11,490 nucleotides of DNA from CAMDPA01 sp050186055 (GCA_050186055.1 JBFWYV010000149.1:1-11490); one strand, 5' to 3'; positions 1 through 7,693 are shown, counted from the stretch's first letter. Notes: generated by a model not told the origin, from the letters alone. Numbers and translations: made by a program.

Positions 1-1
1 C

Positions 2-2002
2 GTGATCAAGGATCTGACGGCACTGATGACGGAATCGCAGGACTGGTGGCCGGCGGACTTCGGTCATTACGGCGGCCTGATGATCCGCATGGCCTGGCAT
101 AGCGCGGGCACCTACCGTATCACCGACGGCCGTGGCGGCGCCGGCGCCGGTCAGCAGCGTTTCGCGCCGCTGAACTCGTGGCCGGACAACGCCAACCTCG
201 ACAAGGCGCGCCGCCTGCTGTGGCCGATCAAGCAGAAATACGGCCGCAAGATCTCCTGGGCGGATCTCTTGGTGCTTGCCGGCAACGTCGCGCTGGAGTC
301 GATGGGCTTCAAGACGTTCGGCTTTGCCGGCGGCCGCGTGGACGCGTGGGAGCCGGAGGAGCTCTACTGGGGTCCGGAAGGCACCTGGCTCGGCGACGAA
401 CGCTACTCGGGCGAGCGCCAGCTCTCGGAGCCGCTGGGTGCTGTGCAGATGGGTCTCATCTACGTCAACCCGGAAGGTCCGAACGGCAATCCGGACCCCA
501 TCGCGGCGGCCAAGGACATCCGCGAGACGTTCTTCCGCATGGCGATGAACGATGAGGAGACCGTCGCGCTGATCGCAGGCGGGCATACTTTCGGCAAGAC
601 CCACGGCGCGGGCGACCCGTCGCTGATCGGTGCGGATCCTGAGGGTGCGTCGATCGAGGACCAGGGCCTCGGCTGGAAGAGCAAGCACAAGACCGGCGTC
701 GGCTGCGATGCCATCACCGGCGGTCCGGAAGTCACCTGGACCACCACGCCGACCAAGTGGAGCAACAACTTCTTCTGGAACCTGTTCGGTTACGAATGGG
801 AGCTGGAAACGAGCCCCGCTGGCGCGAAGCAATGGCGGGCGAAGGGTGCGGGAGCTACGATACCGGACCCCTTCGATCCGTCGAAGAAGCATGTGCCGAA
901 GATGCTGACGACGGACCTCTCTCTGCGCTTCGATCCGATCTACGAAAAGATCTCGCGCCGCTTCATGGAGAATCCGGATCAGTTCGCTGACGCTTTCGCC
1001 CGCGCGTGGTTCAAGCTCACGCACCGCGATATGGGTCCGCGCGCGCGCTACCTCGGCTCGCTGGCGCCTAAGGAAGTGCTGATCTGGCAGGACCCGATCC
1101 CGGACGTCGATCATCCGCCGGCTGACGACAGCGATGTCGCTTCCCTGAAAGCGAAGATCCTCGGGTCCGGCCTGTCGGTATCGCAGCTGGTCTCGACCGC
1201 CTGGGCATCGGCGTCGACGTTCCGCGGCTCCGATAAGCGCGGCGGCGCGAACGGCGCACGCATTCGTCTGGCGCCGCAGAAGGACTGGGAGGTCAACGAG
1301 CCGAAGCAGCTCGCGACCGTGCTTCAGAAGCTCGAGGCGATCCAGGCGGCGTTCAACGGCTCCGCCTCAGGCGGCAAGAAGGTCTCGATTGCCGACCTGA
1401 TCGTTCTCGGCGGCTGCGCCGCGGTCGAGAAAGCGGCGAAGGACGCCGGGGTCGACGTGAAGGTGCCTTTTGCGCCGGGACGCATGGACGCGTCGCAGGA
1501 TCAGACCGACGTCGAATCCTTCGCGCCGCTGGAGCCACGGGCCGATGGCTTCCGCAACTATATCAACAGCAAGAAGGCCCAGTTCATGAAGCCTGAGGAG
1601 GCTATGGTGGACAAGGCGCAACTGCTGAGGCTGACAGGACCCGAGTTGACGGTGCTGGTCGGCGGTCTGCGTGTCCTCGGCGCCAACGCCGGCGGGGCCA
1701 AGCACGGGGTCTTCACCAAAGAGCCGGGCAAACTGACCAACGACTTCTTCGTCAACCTGCTCACCATGGACACGCAATGGACGCCGCTCGCCGGCGACGC
1801 GGGCGTGTACGAGGGCCGTGACCGCAAGACGAATGAGCCGAAGTGGACCGGCACGCGCTGCGACCTGATCTTCGGTTCGCATTCGCAGCTCCGGGCCTTT
1901 GCGGAAGTCTATGCATGCGCGGATTCGAAGGAGAAGTTCGTGAAGGACTTCGTGGCGGCGTGGACCAAGGTCATGAACGCCGACCGCTTCGACCTCGCCT
2001 GA
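2..2002 (+). CDS. katG: Catalase-peroxidase KatG, 5'-truncated by the window edge
   Basis: Bifunctional haem catalase-peroxidase that removes hydrogen peroxide in the cytoplasm. The 666 visible residues lack about 75 N-terminal ones: landmark residues align with Mycobacterium tuberculosis KatG at a constant offset of 75. The distal haem pocket is R29-W32-H33 in RMAWHSAGTYR (R104/W107/H108), and the aspartate of the SWPDNANLD stretch is D62 (D137). The Met-Tyr-Trp adduct needed for catalase activity is complete: W32, Y154 in YVNPEGPNG and M180. The proximal haem ligand is H195 in AGGHTFGKTHG, with its partners W246 and D305. The position of Mtb Ser315 is Gly240. The second, haem-free peroxidase-like domain (about 375-660) is present to the stop. 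The methionine at base 2 is a GTG codon inside the gene, not the true start. A strong hairpin follows 35 bases after the stop. The family call is certain; regulation (for example by OxyR) cannot be judged because the promoter is outside the window. Confidence 0.97.
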   Translation: MIKDLTALMTESQDWWPADFGHYGGLMIRMAWHSAGTYRITDGRGGAGAGQQRFAPLNSWPDNANLDKARRLLWPIKQKYGRKISWADLLVLAGNVALESMGFKTFGFAGGRVDAWEPEELYWGPEGTWLGDERYSGERQLSEPLGAVQMGLIYVNPEGPNGNPDPIAAAKDIRETFFRMAMNDEETVALIAGGHTFGKTHGAGDPSLIGADPEGASIEDQGLGWKSKHKTGVGCDAITGGPEVTWTTTPTKWSNNFFWNLFGYEWELETSPAGAKQWRAKGAGATIPDPFDPSKKHVPKMLTTDLSLRFDPIYEKISRRFMENPDQFADAFARAWFKLTHRDMGPRARYLGSLAPKEVLIWQDPIPDVDHPPADDSDVASLKAKILGSGLSVSQLVSTAWASASTFRGSDKRGGANGARIRLAPQKDWEVNEPKQLATVLQKLEAIQAAFNGSASGGKKVSIADLIVLGGCAAVEKAAKDAGVDVKVPFAPGRMDASQDQTDVESFAPLEPRADGFRNYINSKKAQFMKPEEAMVDKAQLLRLTGPELTVLVGGLRVLGANAGGAKHGVFTKEPGKLTNDFFVNLLTMDTQWTPLAGDAGVYEGRDRKTNEPKWTGTRCDLIFGSHSQLRAFAEVYACADSKEKFVKDFVAAWTKVMNADRFDLA

Positions 2003-2037
2003 CCCCGAGCATCGCGCTTCGGAAGCAAGGCATCAAG

Positions 2038-2067
2038 CAAGGGCGCCGGCTCATGTCGGCGCCCTTG
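2038..2067. terminator. Strong hairpin between convergent katG and the SDR gene
   Basis: An 11-bp perfect stem (2038-2048 with 2057-2067, caagggcgccg / cggcgcccttg) closes an 8-base loop. It lies 35 bases past the katG stop and 43 bases past the SDR stop, so it could end transcription from both sides. There is no long T tract on either side (only tt within the stem arm), so termination may be imperfect or Rho-aided. Confidence 0.7.
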
Positions 2068-2110
2068 ACCATGCGGGACGACGGCCGTCGCTGTCTCCCG
2101 ATAGCCTTCG

Positions 2111-2887
2111 TCAGTTCATCCGCCAGCCATGGCTCACGACCAGCGACTGACCGGTCAGTGCATTGGTCGGGAAGGCTGCGAACAACAGTGCGACCTCGGC
2201 GACGTCCTCGATCGTCGTGAACTGCTTGTCGACCGTCTCGCCGAGCATTATCCGCTCAACGACCTCTTTCTCCGAGATCCCGAGACTTTTGGCCTGCTCC
2301 GGAATCTGTTTCTCGACCAGCTCGGTCTTGACGAAGCCCGGACAAATGACGCCGGAGCGCACACCGTGCGTCCCGCCTTCCTTGGCCACGACGCGAGCCA
2401 GGCCCAATAGTCCGTGCTTGGCTGTGACGTATGCCGATTTCAGCGGCGAGGCCTCTTTCGAGTGAACTGATCCCATATAGATGATGCTGCCGGACTTCTG
2501 CTTGTACATGTGCGGCAGGACCGCCTTGGTCGTCAGAAATGCGCCGTCGAGATGGATGGCCAGAAGCTTCTTCCAGTCCTGGAAGGGGAACTCCTCGATC
2601 GGATGCACGATCTGAATTCCAGCGTTCGAGACGAGCACGTCGATCTTGCCGAAGGTTTCGATGACGGACTGGACGCCGCTGTTCACTTGCGCCTCGCTGG
2701 TGACGTCCATCTTCAAACCGGTCGCGCGGTCCTTTCCGGCCAGTGAGGCGGCCGCCTCGGATGCGGACTTTTCATCGAGATCGGCGATAGCGACCTTGCC
2801 TCCGGCTTCGATATATCGCTTGGCAATGCCGAACCCGATTCCTCTGGCTGCTCCCGTAATCAGAGCAACCTTGCCGTTCAGTGTCAT
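2111..2887 (-). CDS. SDR-family 3-hydroxybutyrate dehydrogenase
   Basis: A 258-residue classical short-chain dehydrogenase, most like D-3-hydroxybutyrate dehydrogenase, which interconverts 3-hydroxybutyrate and acetoacetate with NAD(H) in the cytoplasm during polyhydroxybutyrate use. The sequence shows the cofactor-binding TGAARGIG at 11-18, an acidic residue after the second strand (AIADLD, favouring NAD over NADP), NAG at 88-90, catalytic Ser140, and Y153-x3-K157. The position of the usual tetrad Asn is His112 (IHLDGAF). The C-terminal part has PGFVKTEL and ends in a GQSLVVSHGW-type segment, as in the PHB dehydrogenase branch. The start is ATG with AAGGAG seven bases upstream (2895-2900). 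Only 46 bases separate it from the upstream patatin gene on the same strand, so the two are probably cotranscribed. The substrate is inferred from family resemblance; another 3-hydroxyacid or sugar alcohol cannot be excluded. Confidence 0.85.
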   Translation of the reverse strand: MTLNGKVALITGAARGIGFGIAKRYIEAGGKVAIADLDEKSASEAAASLAGKDRATGLKMDVTSEAQVNSGVQSVIETFGKIDVLVSNAGIQIVHPIEEFPFQDWKKLLAIHLDGAFLTTKAVLPHMYKQKSGSIIYMGSVHSKEASPLKSAYVTAKHGLLGLARVVAKEGGTHGVRSGVICPGFVKTELVEKQIPEQAKSLGISEKEVVERIMLGETVDKQFTTIEDVAEVALLFAAFPTNALTGQSLVVSHGWRMN

Positions 2888-2933
2888 GATCGTGCTCCTT
2901 GCTGGCTCTGTTTTCGATCTCTGTTTTTGATAG

Positions 2934-4094
2934 TCAGTCTTCGGATTTTACTTTGTCACGGAGAATATCGAACACCTGAACCCCATCAAGGCTGTTGGGA
3001 GCCCCGAGCCATTGGGGCGATTGGAGTGTCTGGTGCGCATCGTTCAACCCGGCGGCCCAGTGCTCAAGCATCGACGCGCGCGAGAACTCGAAATCGATGG
3101 CCTGACCCTCGTAGCTCCTTCGACGATAGATCAAATGGACGATGGCCACCTCGTGATCGTTGCCCATATCGCGCAGCCGCCGGATCTCCTCTTCCTGCCT
3201 GGCCTCGGAGGGCAGTCTCTCGAACAGCTTGACGATTGCCTGCCTCAAGCGGTGCTTCTCGCGGAACTGATCCGTATTCAAACGTGTCCGGCTCGAGAAC
3301 GAGATATGCTTTCGGCGTTCCTCGGCCTCGAGGACATCTCCCGGCAGATCACCTCTCGCGCTGAACAGGTCGACCTGGAAGACGAGCGTGTTCTCTTCGA
3401 CGTGTCCGTCCAGAACCTGAACCAGCGGCGTGTTGGAGACGAGGCCGCCGTCCCAGTAGTGCTCCCCGTCGATCTCAACCGGCGGGAATCCTGGCGGCAG
3501 AGCCCCGCTTGCCATCACGTGCTCGACGCGAATGCGGGTGCTCTGCGTATCGAAGTAGATGAAATTTCCGGTACGTATATTTACTGCACCGAGCGACAGC
3601 CGAAGTTGTCCCGAATTCAGGAGATCGAAATCGATAAGCTCCTCGAGCGTCGCTTTCAGCGGGGACGTATCATATACGCTGATGGCACCGTCGGAGCCAT
3701 GAGCACGGAGGATCGCGGGCGGAAATCGAGGCGTGAAGAAATCCGGCTGTCCGCCGAGAAGCGAGGCAACCGCGCTCACGGCATTGAAATACCGCCGCGA
3801 AGCGTCCCCGTATTCCGGGGCTGGAAGCACAAAGCCGCCAGTGACGCGATGCCAGAAGGAGCGCAGAGCGCTCACGCGCTTATCGGGAGGATTGCCTGCG
3901 ATGATCGCGGCATTGATCGAACCGATCGAGATTCCGCATAGCCAATCGGGTTCGCATCCGGCCTCGGAGAGGGCCTGATAAACGCCGCCCTGATAGGCGC
4001 CCAATGCACCGCCGCCCTGAAGGACAAGCGCGACGTTGGTGTACTGGCCTCGAAATGAGCGGTGGTGACTCACTGCCTGTTGAACAAGCGACAT
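2934..4094 (-). CDS. Patatin-like phospholipase with DUF3734-type C-terminus
   Basis: A serine lipid acyl hydrolase of the bacterial patatin family, 386 residues from the chosen start. The oxyanion-hole motif GGGALGAYQGG lies at about 27-37, the nucleophile elbow GISIG at 54-58 with Ser56, and the dyad aspartate in DGG at 215-217, so the catalytic dyad is complete. The last 110 residues (including RRSYEGQAIDFEFSRASM and a Trp/His-rich helix) resemble the DUF3734 tail found in proteobacterial patatins. There is no signal peptide, so it is probably cytosolic or peripheral to the membrane. The ATG at 4094 is preceded by GAGG at an eight-base spacing. An in-frame TTG at 4151 would add 19 residues with a poorer ribosome site. 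It is followed after 46 bases by the hydroxybutyrate dehydrogenase; the pairing suggests a role in lipid or polyester granule turnover, but the substrate is unknown. Confidence 0.9.
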   Translation of the reverse strand: MSLVQQAVSHHRSFRGQYTNVALVLQGGGALGAYQGGVYQALSEAGCEPDWLCGISIGSINAAIIAGNPPDKRVSALRSFWHRVTGGFVLPAPEYGDASRRYFNAVSAVASLLGGQPDFFTPRFPPAILRAHGSDGAISVYDTSPLKATLEELIDFDLLNSGQLRLSLGAVNIRTGNFIYFDTQSTRIRVEHVMASGALPPGFPPVEIDGEHYWDGGLVSNTPLVQVLDGHVEENTLVFQVDLFSARGDLPGDVLEAEERRKHISFSSRTRLNTDQFREKHRLRQAIVKLFERLPSEARQEEEIRRLRDMGNDHEVAIVHLIYRRRSYEGQAIDFEFSRASMLEHWAAGLNDAHQTLQSPQWLGAPNSLDGVQVFDILRDKVKSED

Positions 4095-4299
4095 GCGGCA
4101 ATCCTCGGCGCCAACTCCCTGGATATGGGTGAGCGAGTCTGCTGACGCCAACTCGCATCCCGTTACAATTTGTCAATGTTCCTATCGCCGGTTCGCGCGT
4201 CGGCGCCCATGAGGCAGAAGTATCGCCTGCATCGGCTGGTGCTCTCTCATATGCCAGTCGGGTCCGCCTTCCCGGCTGCGGCCGAGGCCTGGTTGAGCG

Positions 4300-4314
4300 G
4301 CAGGCTCAGCCTGC
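4300..4314 (-). terminator. Small hairpin spanning the dps stop codon
   Basis: On the minus strand GCAGGC-TGA-GCCTGC is a perfect 6-bp stem whose three-base loop is the dps TGA stop codon. No T tract follows. It may be a weak terminator, an mRNA 3'-end stabiliser for abundant dps transcripts, or chance in GC-rich DNA. Confidence 0.3.
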
Positions 4315-4824
4315 GCCACTGCGCCCGGTCTCGAACAGGAACCAGACCCGGCCTTCAGCCTCGTCGATCCAGTTCTCGAGCAGGCTTGCCGTCGCCACAT
4401 CTCCGTGTTCATCGCAGAGATCGTGCACCAGCCGCATGCTCGATATGAGCTGGACATTGTCCTCGCGCAGCTCCGCCAGCATGTCCTGTGCCGTGACGAA
4501 TTCGGCATCATTGTCGAGAATGCGCTGCAATTTCTTCACGTGGCCAATCGAACGCAATGTCGTACCGCCCAGCTTGCGCACGCGCTCGGCAACCGCGTCG
4601 GTCATGGCGAAGATTTGCGATGACTGATCGTCAAGAAGCAAATGGTAATCACGAAAATGCGGTCCGGAGATATGCCAATGAAAGTTCTTCGTCTTCATGT
4701 AGAGCGCAAAAACATCGGCCAAAAGAGTCGTCAATGCAGCGGAGATATCCTTGGCCGCGTTTTCGCCCAACCGGTTCGGTGTGGCCAGCGGCGCCATTCT
4801 CAGGGTTTTTGCTTTCGTGCTCAT
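4306..4824 (-). CDS. dps: Dps-family DNA-binding ferritin-like protein
   Basis: A 172-residue Dps miniferritin. The family forms dodecamers that oxidise Fe(II) with hydrogen peroxide, store the iron and often coat DNA in starved cells. The inter-subunit ferroxidase ligands are all present with the exact E. coli spacing: H49 in NFHWH, H61 and D65 in DYHLLLDD, and D76 and E80 in TDAVAERV, followed by the typical RKLGG. The N-terminal tail (about 20 residues) carries K4, K6, R9 and R18, consistent with DNA contact. The remaining helices of the four-helix bundle run to about residue 165. The start is ATG with AGAGG upstream in a 300-base leader region. Dps is usually induced by oxidative or starvation signals and here lies in the same neighbourhood as katG. 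The family call is secure; DNA binding is inferred. Confidence 0.93.
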   Translation of the reverse strand: MSTKAKTLRMAPLATPNRLGENAAKDISAALTTLLADVFALYMKTKNFHWHISGPHFRDYHLLLDDQSSQIFAMTDAVAERVRKLGGTTLRSIGHVKKLQRILDNDAEFVTAQDMLAELREDNVQLISSMRLVHDLCDEHGDVATASLLENWIDEAEGRVWFLFETGRSGAG

Positions 4825-5124
4825 CTGTTAATCCTCTGATCTCTCCGGTTGCTGTCGGCAATTTCAATAGGTCGTCCCCAAATGTGACCGTATGTGCGCG
4901 AGGTGCAATACATACTCACGTATCGCCCTTTGGCCCATGATTGGCGAAACCCGGAAGTCCCATTGCTTCGTCACAGCGGCCAACCGACCGCCGGTGGGAA
5001 CACTGCGGGCGGCACACGGCGATGCTCAATTCTGGACGGCGGGCCAGCGAGGAAATCAAATTGTCGTGGCAGTCCGAAGCGGGCAGGCTCGCGTATTTAT
5101 GGGATCGGGCTCAGCCCTGGGCAA
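4825..5124. other. Intergenic region between cfa and dps
   Basis: This 300-base stretch should hold the dps promoter and the 3' end of the cfa transcript. I see no convincing gene. An inverted repeat GTATGT-N14-ACATAC (4890-4895 and 4910-4915) sits about 66 bases upstream of the dps start and could be an operator. Just past the cfa stop (about 5107-5117) a short palindrome GGGCTGAGCCC might act as a weak terminator on the minus strand. No clear -35/-10 pair could be assigned. Confidence 0.5.
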
Positions 5125-6369
5125 TCACACGGTGAGGCCGAGCTCCTGCTCGCGGCGCTTCAGATCTCGTTGAATGTCGATGATGTAGTCGCGACGGATC
5201 GGGCTGGCGTCACGCTTGCGGGACAACTGCATCTGGAAGACTTCCTGCGCGCCGGTGCGGAACATCATCTCGGCACTGATCAGATAAAACTCCCACATGC
5301 GGCAAAAACGTTCATCGTACATCTCCGAGATCCGCTTTCGGTTGATCTCGAAGCGCTCGTGCCAATGGCGTAGCGTCATCGCATAATGCAGCCGAAGGAA
5401 CTCGCAGTCGGTGACCCAAAGCCGGTTGCGCTCGACCGCCGGAAAGACTTCCGACAGCGATGGCGAATAAGCGCCCGGAAAGATGTACTTCCTGAGCCAG
5501 GGGCTTGCCGTGCTCGGAGGGCTCATATGGCCGATGGAGTGAAGGACGATCACACCGTCATCCGGTATCAGCCGGTTCGCTTTTGCGAAGAACTCATCGT
5601 AGCGCTGAACGCCGACGTGCTCGAACATGCCGACCGAAACGATACGGTCGAACTTCTGATCCAGGTTGCGATAGTCCTGCAATTGGAAGCGAACGCGGCC
5701 GGTGAGGCCAGCGGCTTCGGCGCGCTCAACAGCCACCGCGTGCTGCTCCTTCGAGAGCGTGACGCCAAGCACCTCGACGTTCTCGATCTGCGCGAGGTAA
5801 ATGGCGAGACCGCCCCAGCCGCAGCCTATATCCAGGATCTTCTGGCCGGGCCTCAGCCCCAGCTTGGCGGCGATCAGGCGACATTTGGCGCGCTGTGCCG
5901 CTTCGAGGGTGTCGTCATCCTGTTCGAAGTATGCGCAGGAGTAAAACAGACCGGCGTCCAGGAACAGGCGATAGAGCGCGTTGCCGATGTCGTAGTGGTG
6001 CGCGATGTTCTGCTGCGCCTTGCCGATCGGATTGGACTGCTGGAAACGCTTGAGTTTCCGCGAGATGTTGCCTACGGCGCGATGAAACGGGGTCGGGGCG
6101 CCTCCAGGCCGGTTCTGGTTGTGCGAAACGAGCGCCAGGAACTCTCGCAGGGAGGAGCCGGGGAACGAGAGCCGGCCGTCCATGTAGGCTTCACCGGCAG
6201 CGAGCTCGGGACTGAAGAACAGGGCGCGGTAGAGCCGGGGATCATCCAGTTTCATTGTCGCGGCCGGCCCAGGTGCGGCGCCGAACGTGTGCTTTCGGCC
6301 TTCCGCGTCGATCACGGTCAGCGTGCCAATCCGAATCAGCCGGGACAAGAGCTTGGATAATGGAAACAT
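5125..6369 (-). CDS. cfa: Cyclopropane-fatty-acyl-phospholipid synthase
   Basis: A SAM-dependent methyltransferase that adds a methylene bridge to the double bond of unsaturated acyl chains in membrane phospholipids, a common change on entry to stationary phase or under acid stress. It has 414 residues from the chosen ATG. The SAM loop ILDIGCGWGG is at 178-187, preceded by the family block NIAHHYDIGN (121-130) and YSCAYF with Cys145. Bicarbonate-site residues of the E. coli enzyme appear to match Cys145, Glu250 (GMFEHVG), His277 and Ile279 (LHSIGH), and Tyr329. In the C-terminal helix, the cysteine equivalent to E. coli Cys354 appears to be Ala366 (FYLISAEMMFR). An in-frame GTG at 6432 would add 21 Arg-rich residues that do not look like family sequence, so the internal ATG at 6369 is preferred, though its ribosome site (GTGGGG) is mediocre. 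Confidence 0.93.
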   Translation of the reverse strand: MFPLSKLLSRLIRIGTLTVIDAEGRKHTFGAAPGPAATMKLDDPRLYRALFFSPELAAGEAYMDGRLSFPGSSLREFLALVSHNQNRPGGAPTPFHRAVGNISRKLKRFQQSNPIGKAQQNIAHHYDIGNALYRLFLDAGLFYSCAYFEQDDDTLEAAQRAKCRLIAAKLGLRPGQKILDIGCGWGGLAIYLAQIENVEVLGVTLSKEQHAVAVERAEAAGLTGRVRFQLQDYRNLDQKFDRIVSVGMFEHVGVQRYDEFFAKANRLIPDDGVIVLHSIGHMSPPSTASPWLRKYIFPGAYSPSLSEVFPAVERNRLWVTDCEFLRLHYAMTLRHWHERFEINRKRISEMYDERFCRMWEFYLISAEMMFRTGAQEVFQMQLSRKRDASPIRRDYIIDIQRDLKRREQELGLTV

Positions 6370-6448
6370 GGCCCCACGTGCAGAGAGTCGATAGCTGCGG
6401 ACGGGCACTGCGAATCGTCGGCGCCCCCTCACGCGGATGCTACTCCAG

Positions 6449-6508
6449 CGCCCCCGGTAAGATCGAGCCTATAAATTCCTACGGCAACGCCTGGCAGGGC
6501 CGGGGGCG
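6449..6508. repeat. Inverted repeat with 9-bp perfect arms upstream of cfa
   Basis: The arms cgcccccgg (6449-6457) and ccgggggcg (6500-6508) are perfectly complementary and separated by 42 bases. They lie between the 3' end of the YiaV-like gene (stop at 6513-6515) and the cfa start. The loop is long for an intrinsic terminator and no T run follows. It may form a leader structure for cfa or be a chance GC-rich pairing. Confidence 0.45.
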
Positions 6509-6512
6509 ATTA

Positions 6513-7451
6513 CTACGGCAGGATGTAGTTGAGAATTGCATACTGGCGCAGGATCACCCGTCGAATGACATGGGTTGCCTTCACGTGCTCGGTGAAGATG
6601 GCGGCCGCCCCGACCGCCCCTGCAGGCAACCGTCGGGCCACTGCATCGTCGTCCAGCTTCACGCGTACAACGAAAGGCGTGGATTGAACCTGCCTCGGCT
6701 CGACCGCACTGCCGGAGGTCTGGACCTGACCGCCGGCCACCGCCTGGAGGACGCTGACGACGCGCCCCGTGTAGATGTGGCCGGGCAGGAACTTGAAGGT
6801 GGCTTCGACAAGCTGGCCCGGCTGCACATAGCGTGCGTCGTTCTGCGCGATCTCGATGCCGATGATCGTCTCGGATGTATCTATGAAGGCCATGACCGCA
6901 GCGACCGGGAGGCTGGTTACGCGTGCGCCCTTTCGCAGCGCCAGGTTCGTCACGTAGCCGTCGGCCGGAGCCCGAACCACGGTTTTGTCCAGATTCCATC
7001 TGGCGTTTTCGGCCTGAGCCCGGAGCTGGTCGACCTGGGCCTGATGCTGATCGACATCGAAGCCCCGGCCTGCATCCCGATGCACGAGCTCTTTCATCTG
7101 CTTCAGGCGCAGTTCCTGAAACGTGAGTTGCGCCTGGAGCGCCTTCAACTGGGCCGAGTACGGCGCGGGATCGATTCGAAAGAGCGTGTCGCCCGCCTTG
7201 ATCGGCGTGTTGGGTTGGGCCGTGACGTCGATCACTTCCCCGGCGACATTCGGCACGATGGCGACAGAATTGCGGATGACGAGCGTGGGACCCTGCGGGG
7301 CGCCCCAATTCATCGGAATGAACAGTCCGACCAGCAATAGCACCAGAACGAAAAGCGGCGAGAGCTTCCAAAAAAGATTGAATGGTACGACCTTGAGCCA
7401 GACGAGCAGAAACAGGATGACGAGGTAGGCGTTCAATAAAACGACGATCAT
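6513..7451 (-). CDS. HlyD-type membrane fusion protein, YiaV-like
   Basis: A 312-residue inner-membrane-anchored periplasmic adaptor of the HlyD/EmrA class, closest in layout to E. coli YiaV. Two hydrophobic segments (about 2-20 and 29-47) form the N-terminal anchor, one more than in typical EmrA. The first lipoyl half follows (about 60-95, with VPNVAGEVIDV and GDTLFRID), then a short alpha-hairpin of coiled coil (about 97-155) and the second lipoyl half (VRAPADGYV, 159-167). A beta-barrel and membrane-proximal region complete it. The hairpin is too short to span far into the periplasm. The start codon overlaps the stop of the upstream DUF3302 gene as ATGA, implying translational coupling. 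No transporter permease or outer-membrane channel is next to it, so the exported substrate, if any, cannot be named. Adaptor family certain; YiaV assignment probable. Confidence 0.88.
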   Translation of the reverse strand: MIVVLLNAYLVILFLLVWLKVVPFNLFWKLSPLFVLVLLLVGLFIPMNWGAPQGPTLVIRNSVAIVPNVAGEVIDVTAQPNTPIKAGDTLFRIDPAPYSAQLKALQAQLTFQELRLKQMKELVHRDAGRGFDVDQHQAQVDQLRAQAENARWNLDKTVVRAPADGYVTNLALRKGARVTSLPVAAVMAFIDTSETIIGIEIAQNDARYVQPGQLVEATFKFLPGHIYTGRVVSVLQAVAGGQVQTSGSAVEPRQVQSTPFVVRVKLDDDAVARRLPAGAVGAAAIFTEHVKATHVIRRVILRQYAILNYILP

Positions 7452-7693
7452 CGCGCGACCTCACGTATGCCGCGCGCCGGCACATCGACAAATGCCCAGA
7501 TCATCACGACGGGCCAGAGGACGAAGCCGCAGATCAGCGTTATCCAGCCGGCCACTTCGACGGCCTGGGCCCAGGGATGGTTACGCTTCCAGGCGACATG
7601 GCCGGGCGCCATGCCAAGTGCGACGAATATCGCAACTGCAGTGGCGGCGAGCACGATCAGCACAAACCAGGCGAAAAAATCCAGAAAGGTCAT
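7448..7693 (-). CDS. DUF3302 / YiaW-like small inner-membrane protein
   Basis: An 81-residue protein with two membrane helices (about 5-27 and 45-68) joined by a short polar loop containing GHVAWKRNHPWA. Length, topology and the position directly before a YiaV-like adaptor match the DUF3302 family (E. coli YiaW). The function is unknown; it probably partners the membrane fusion protein encoded next, to which it is joined by an ATGA overlap. The start is an ATG with GGAGAAGG just upstream. A gap of 116 bases separates it from the HdeD-like gene, so this pair likely has its own promoter, which I could not place. Confidence 0.85.
   Translation of the reverse strand: MTFLDFFAWFVLIVLAATAVAIFVALGMAPGHVAWKRNHPWAQAVEVAGWITLICGFVLWPVVMIWAFVDVPARGIREVAR

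Noticed and set aside
3012..3941. A 309-codon plus-strand open frame opposite the patatin gene
   Set aside because: The opposite strand encodes a patatin with a complete catalytic dyad; the plus-strand protein shows no family features and no ribosome site.
4095..4151. N-terminal extension of the patatin from a TTG start
   Set aside because: The extra 19 residues show no family feature and the ATG at 4094 has a better-placed GAGG; the TTG start remains possible but is not preferred.
4171..4176. TTGACA on the minus strand upstream of the patatin gene as a -35 box
   Set aside because: No acceptable -10 box lies 16-18 bases downstream, so a promoter was not called.
5386..6360. A 324-codon plus-strand open frame opposite cfa
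   Set aside because: It lies wholly antisense to a well-conserved Cfa with intact motifs. Its protein has no recognisable domain and the Arg/Glu-rich composition expected of an antisense frame in GC-rich coding DNA.
6370..6432. N-terminal extension of Cfa from a GTG start
   Set aside because: The added residues are Arg-rich without family resemblance, and the ribosome site is about 10 bases away; the ATG at 6369 gives a normal Cfa N-terminus.
6255..7340. A 361-codon plus-strand open frame spanning parts of cfa and the adaptor gene
   Set aside because: It crosses two well-supported minus-strand genes and has no domain or ribosome binding site of its own.
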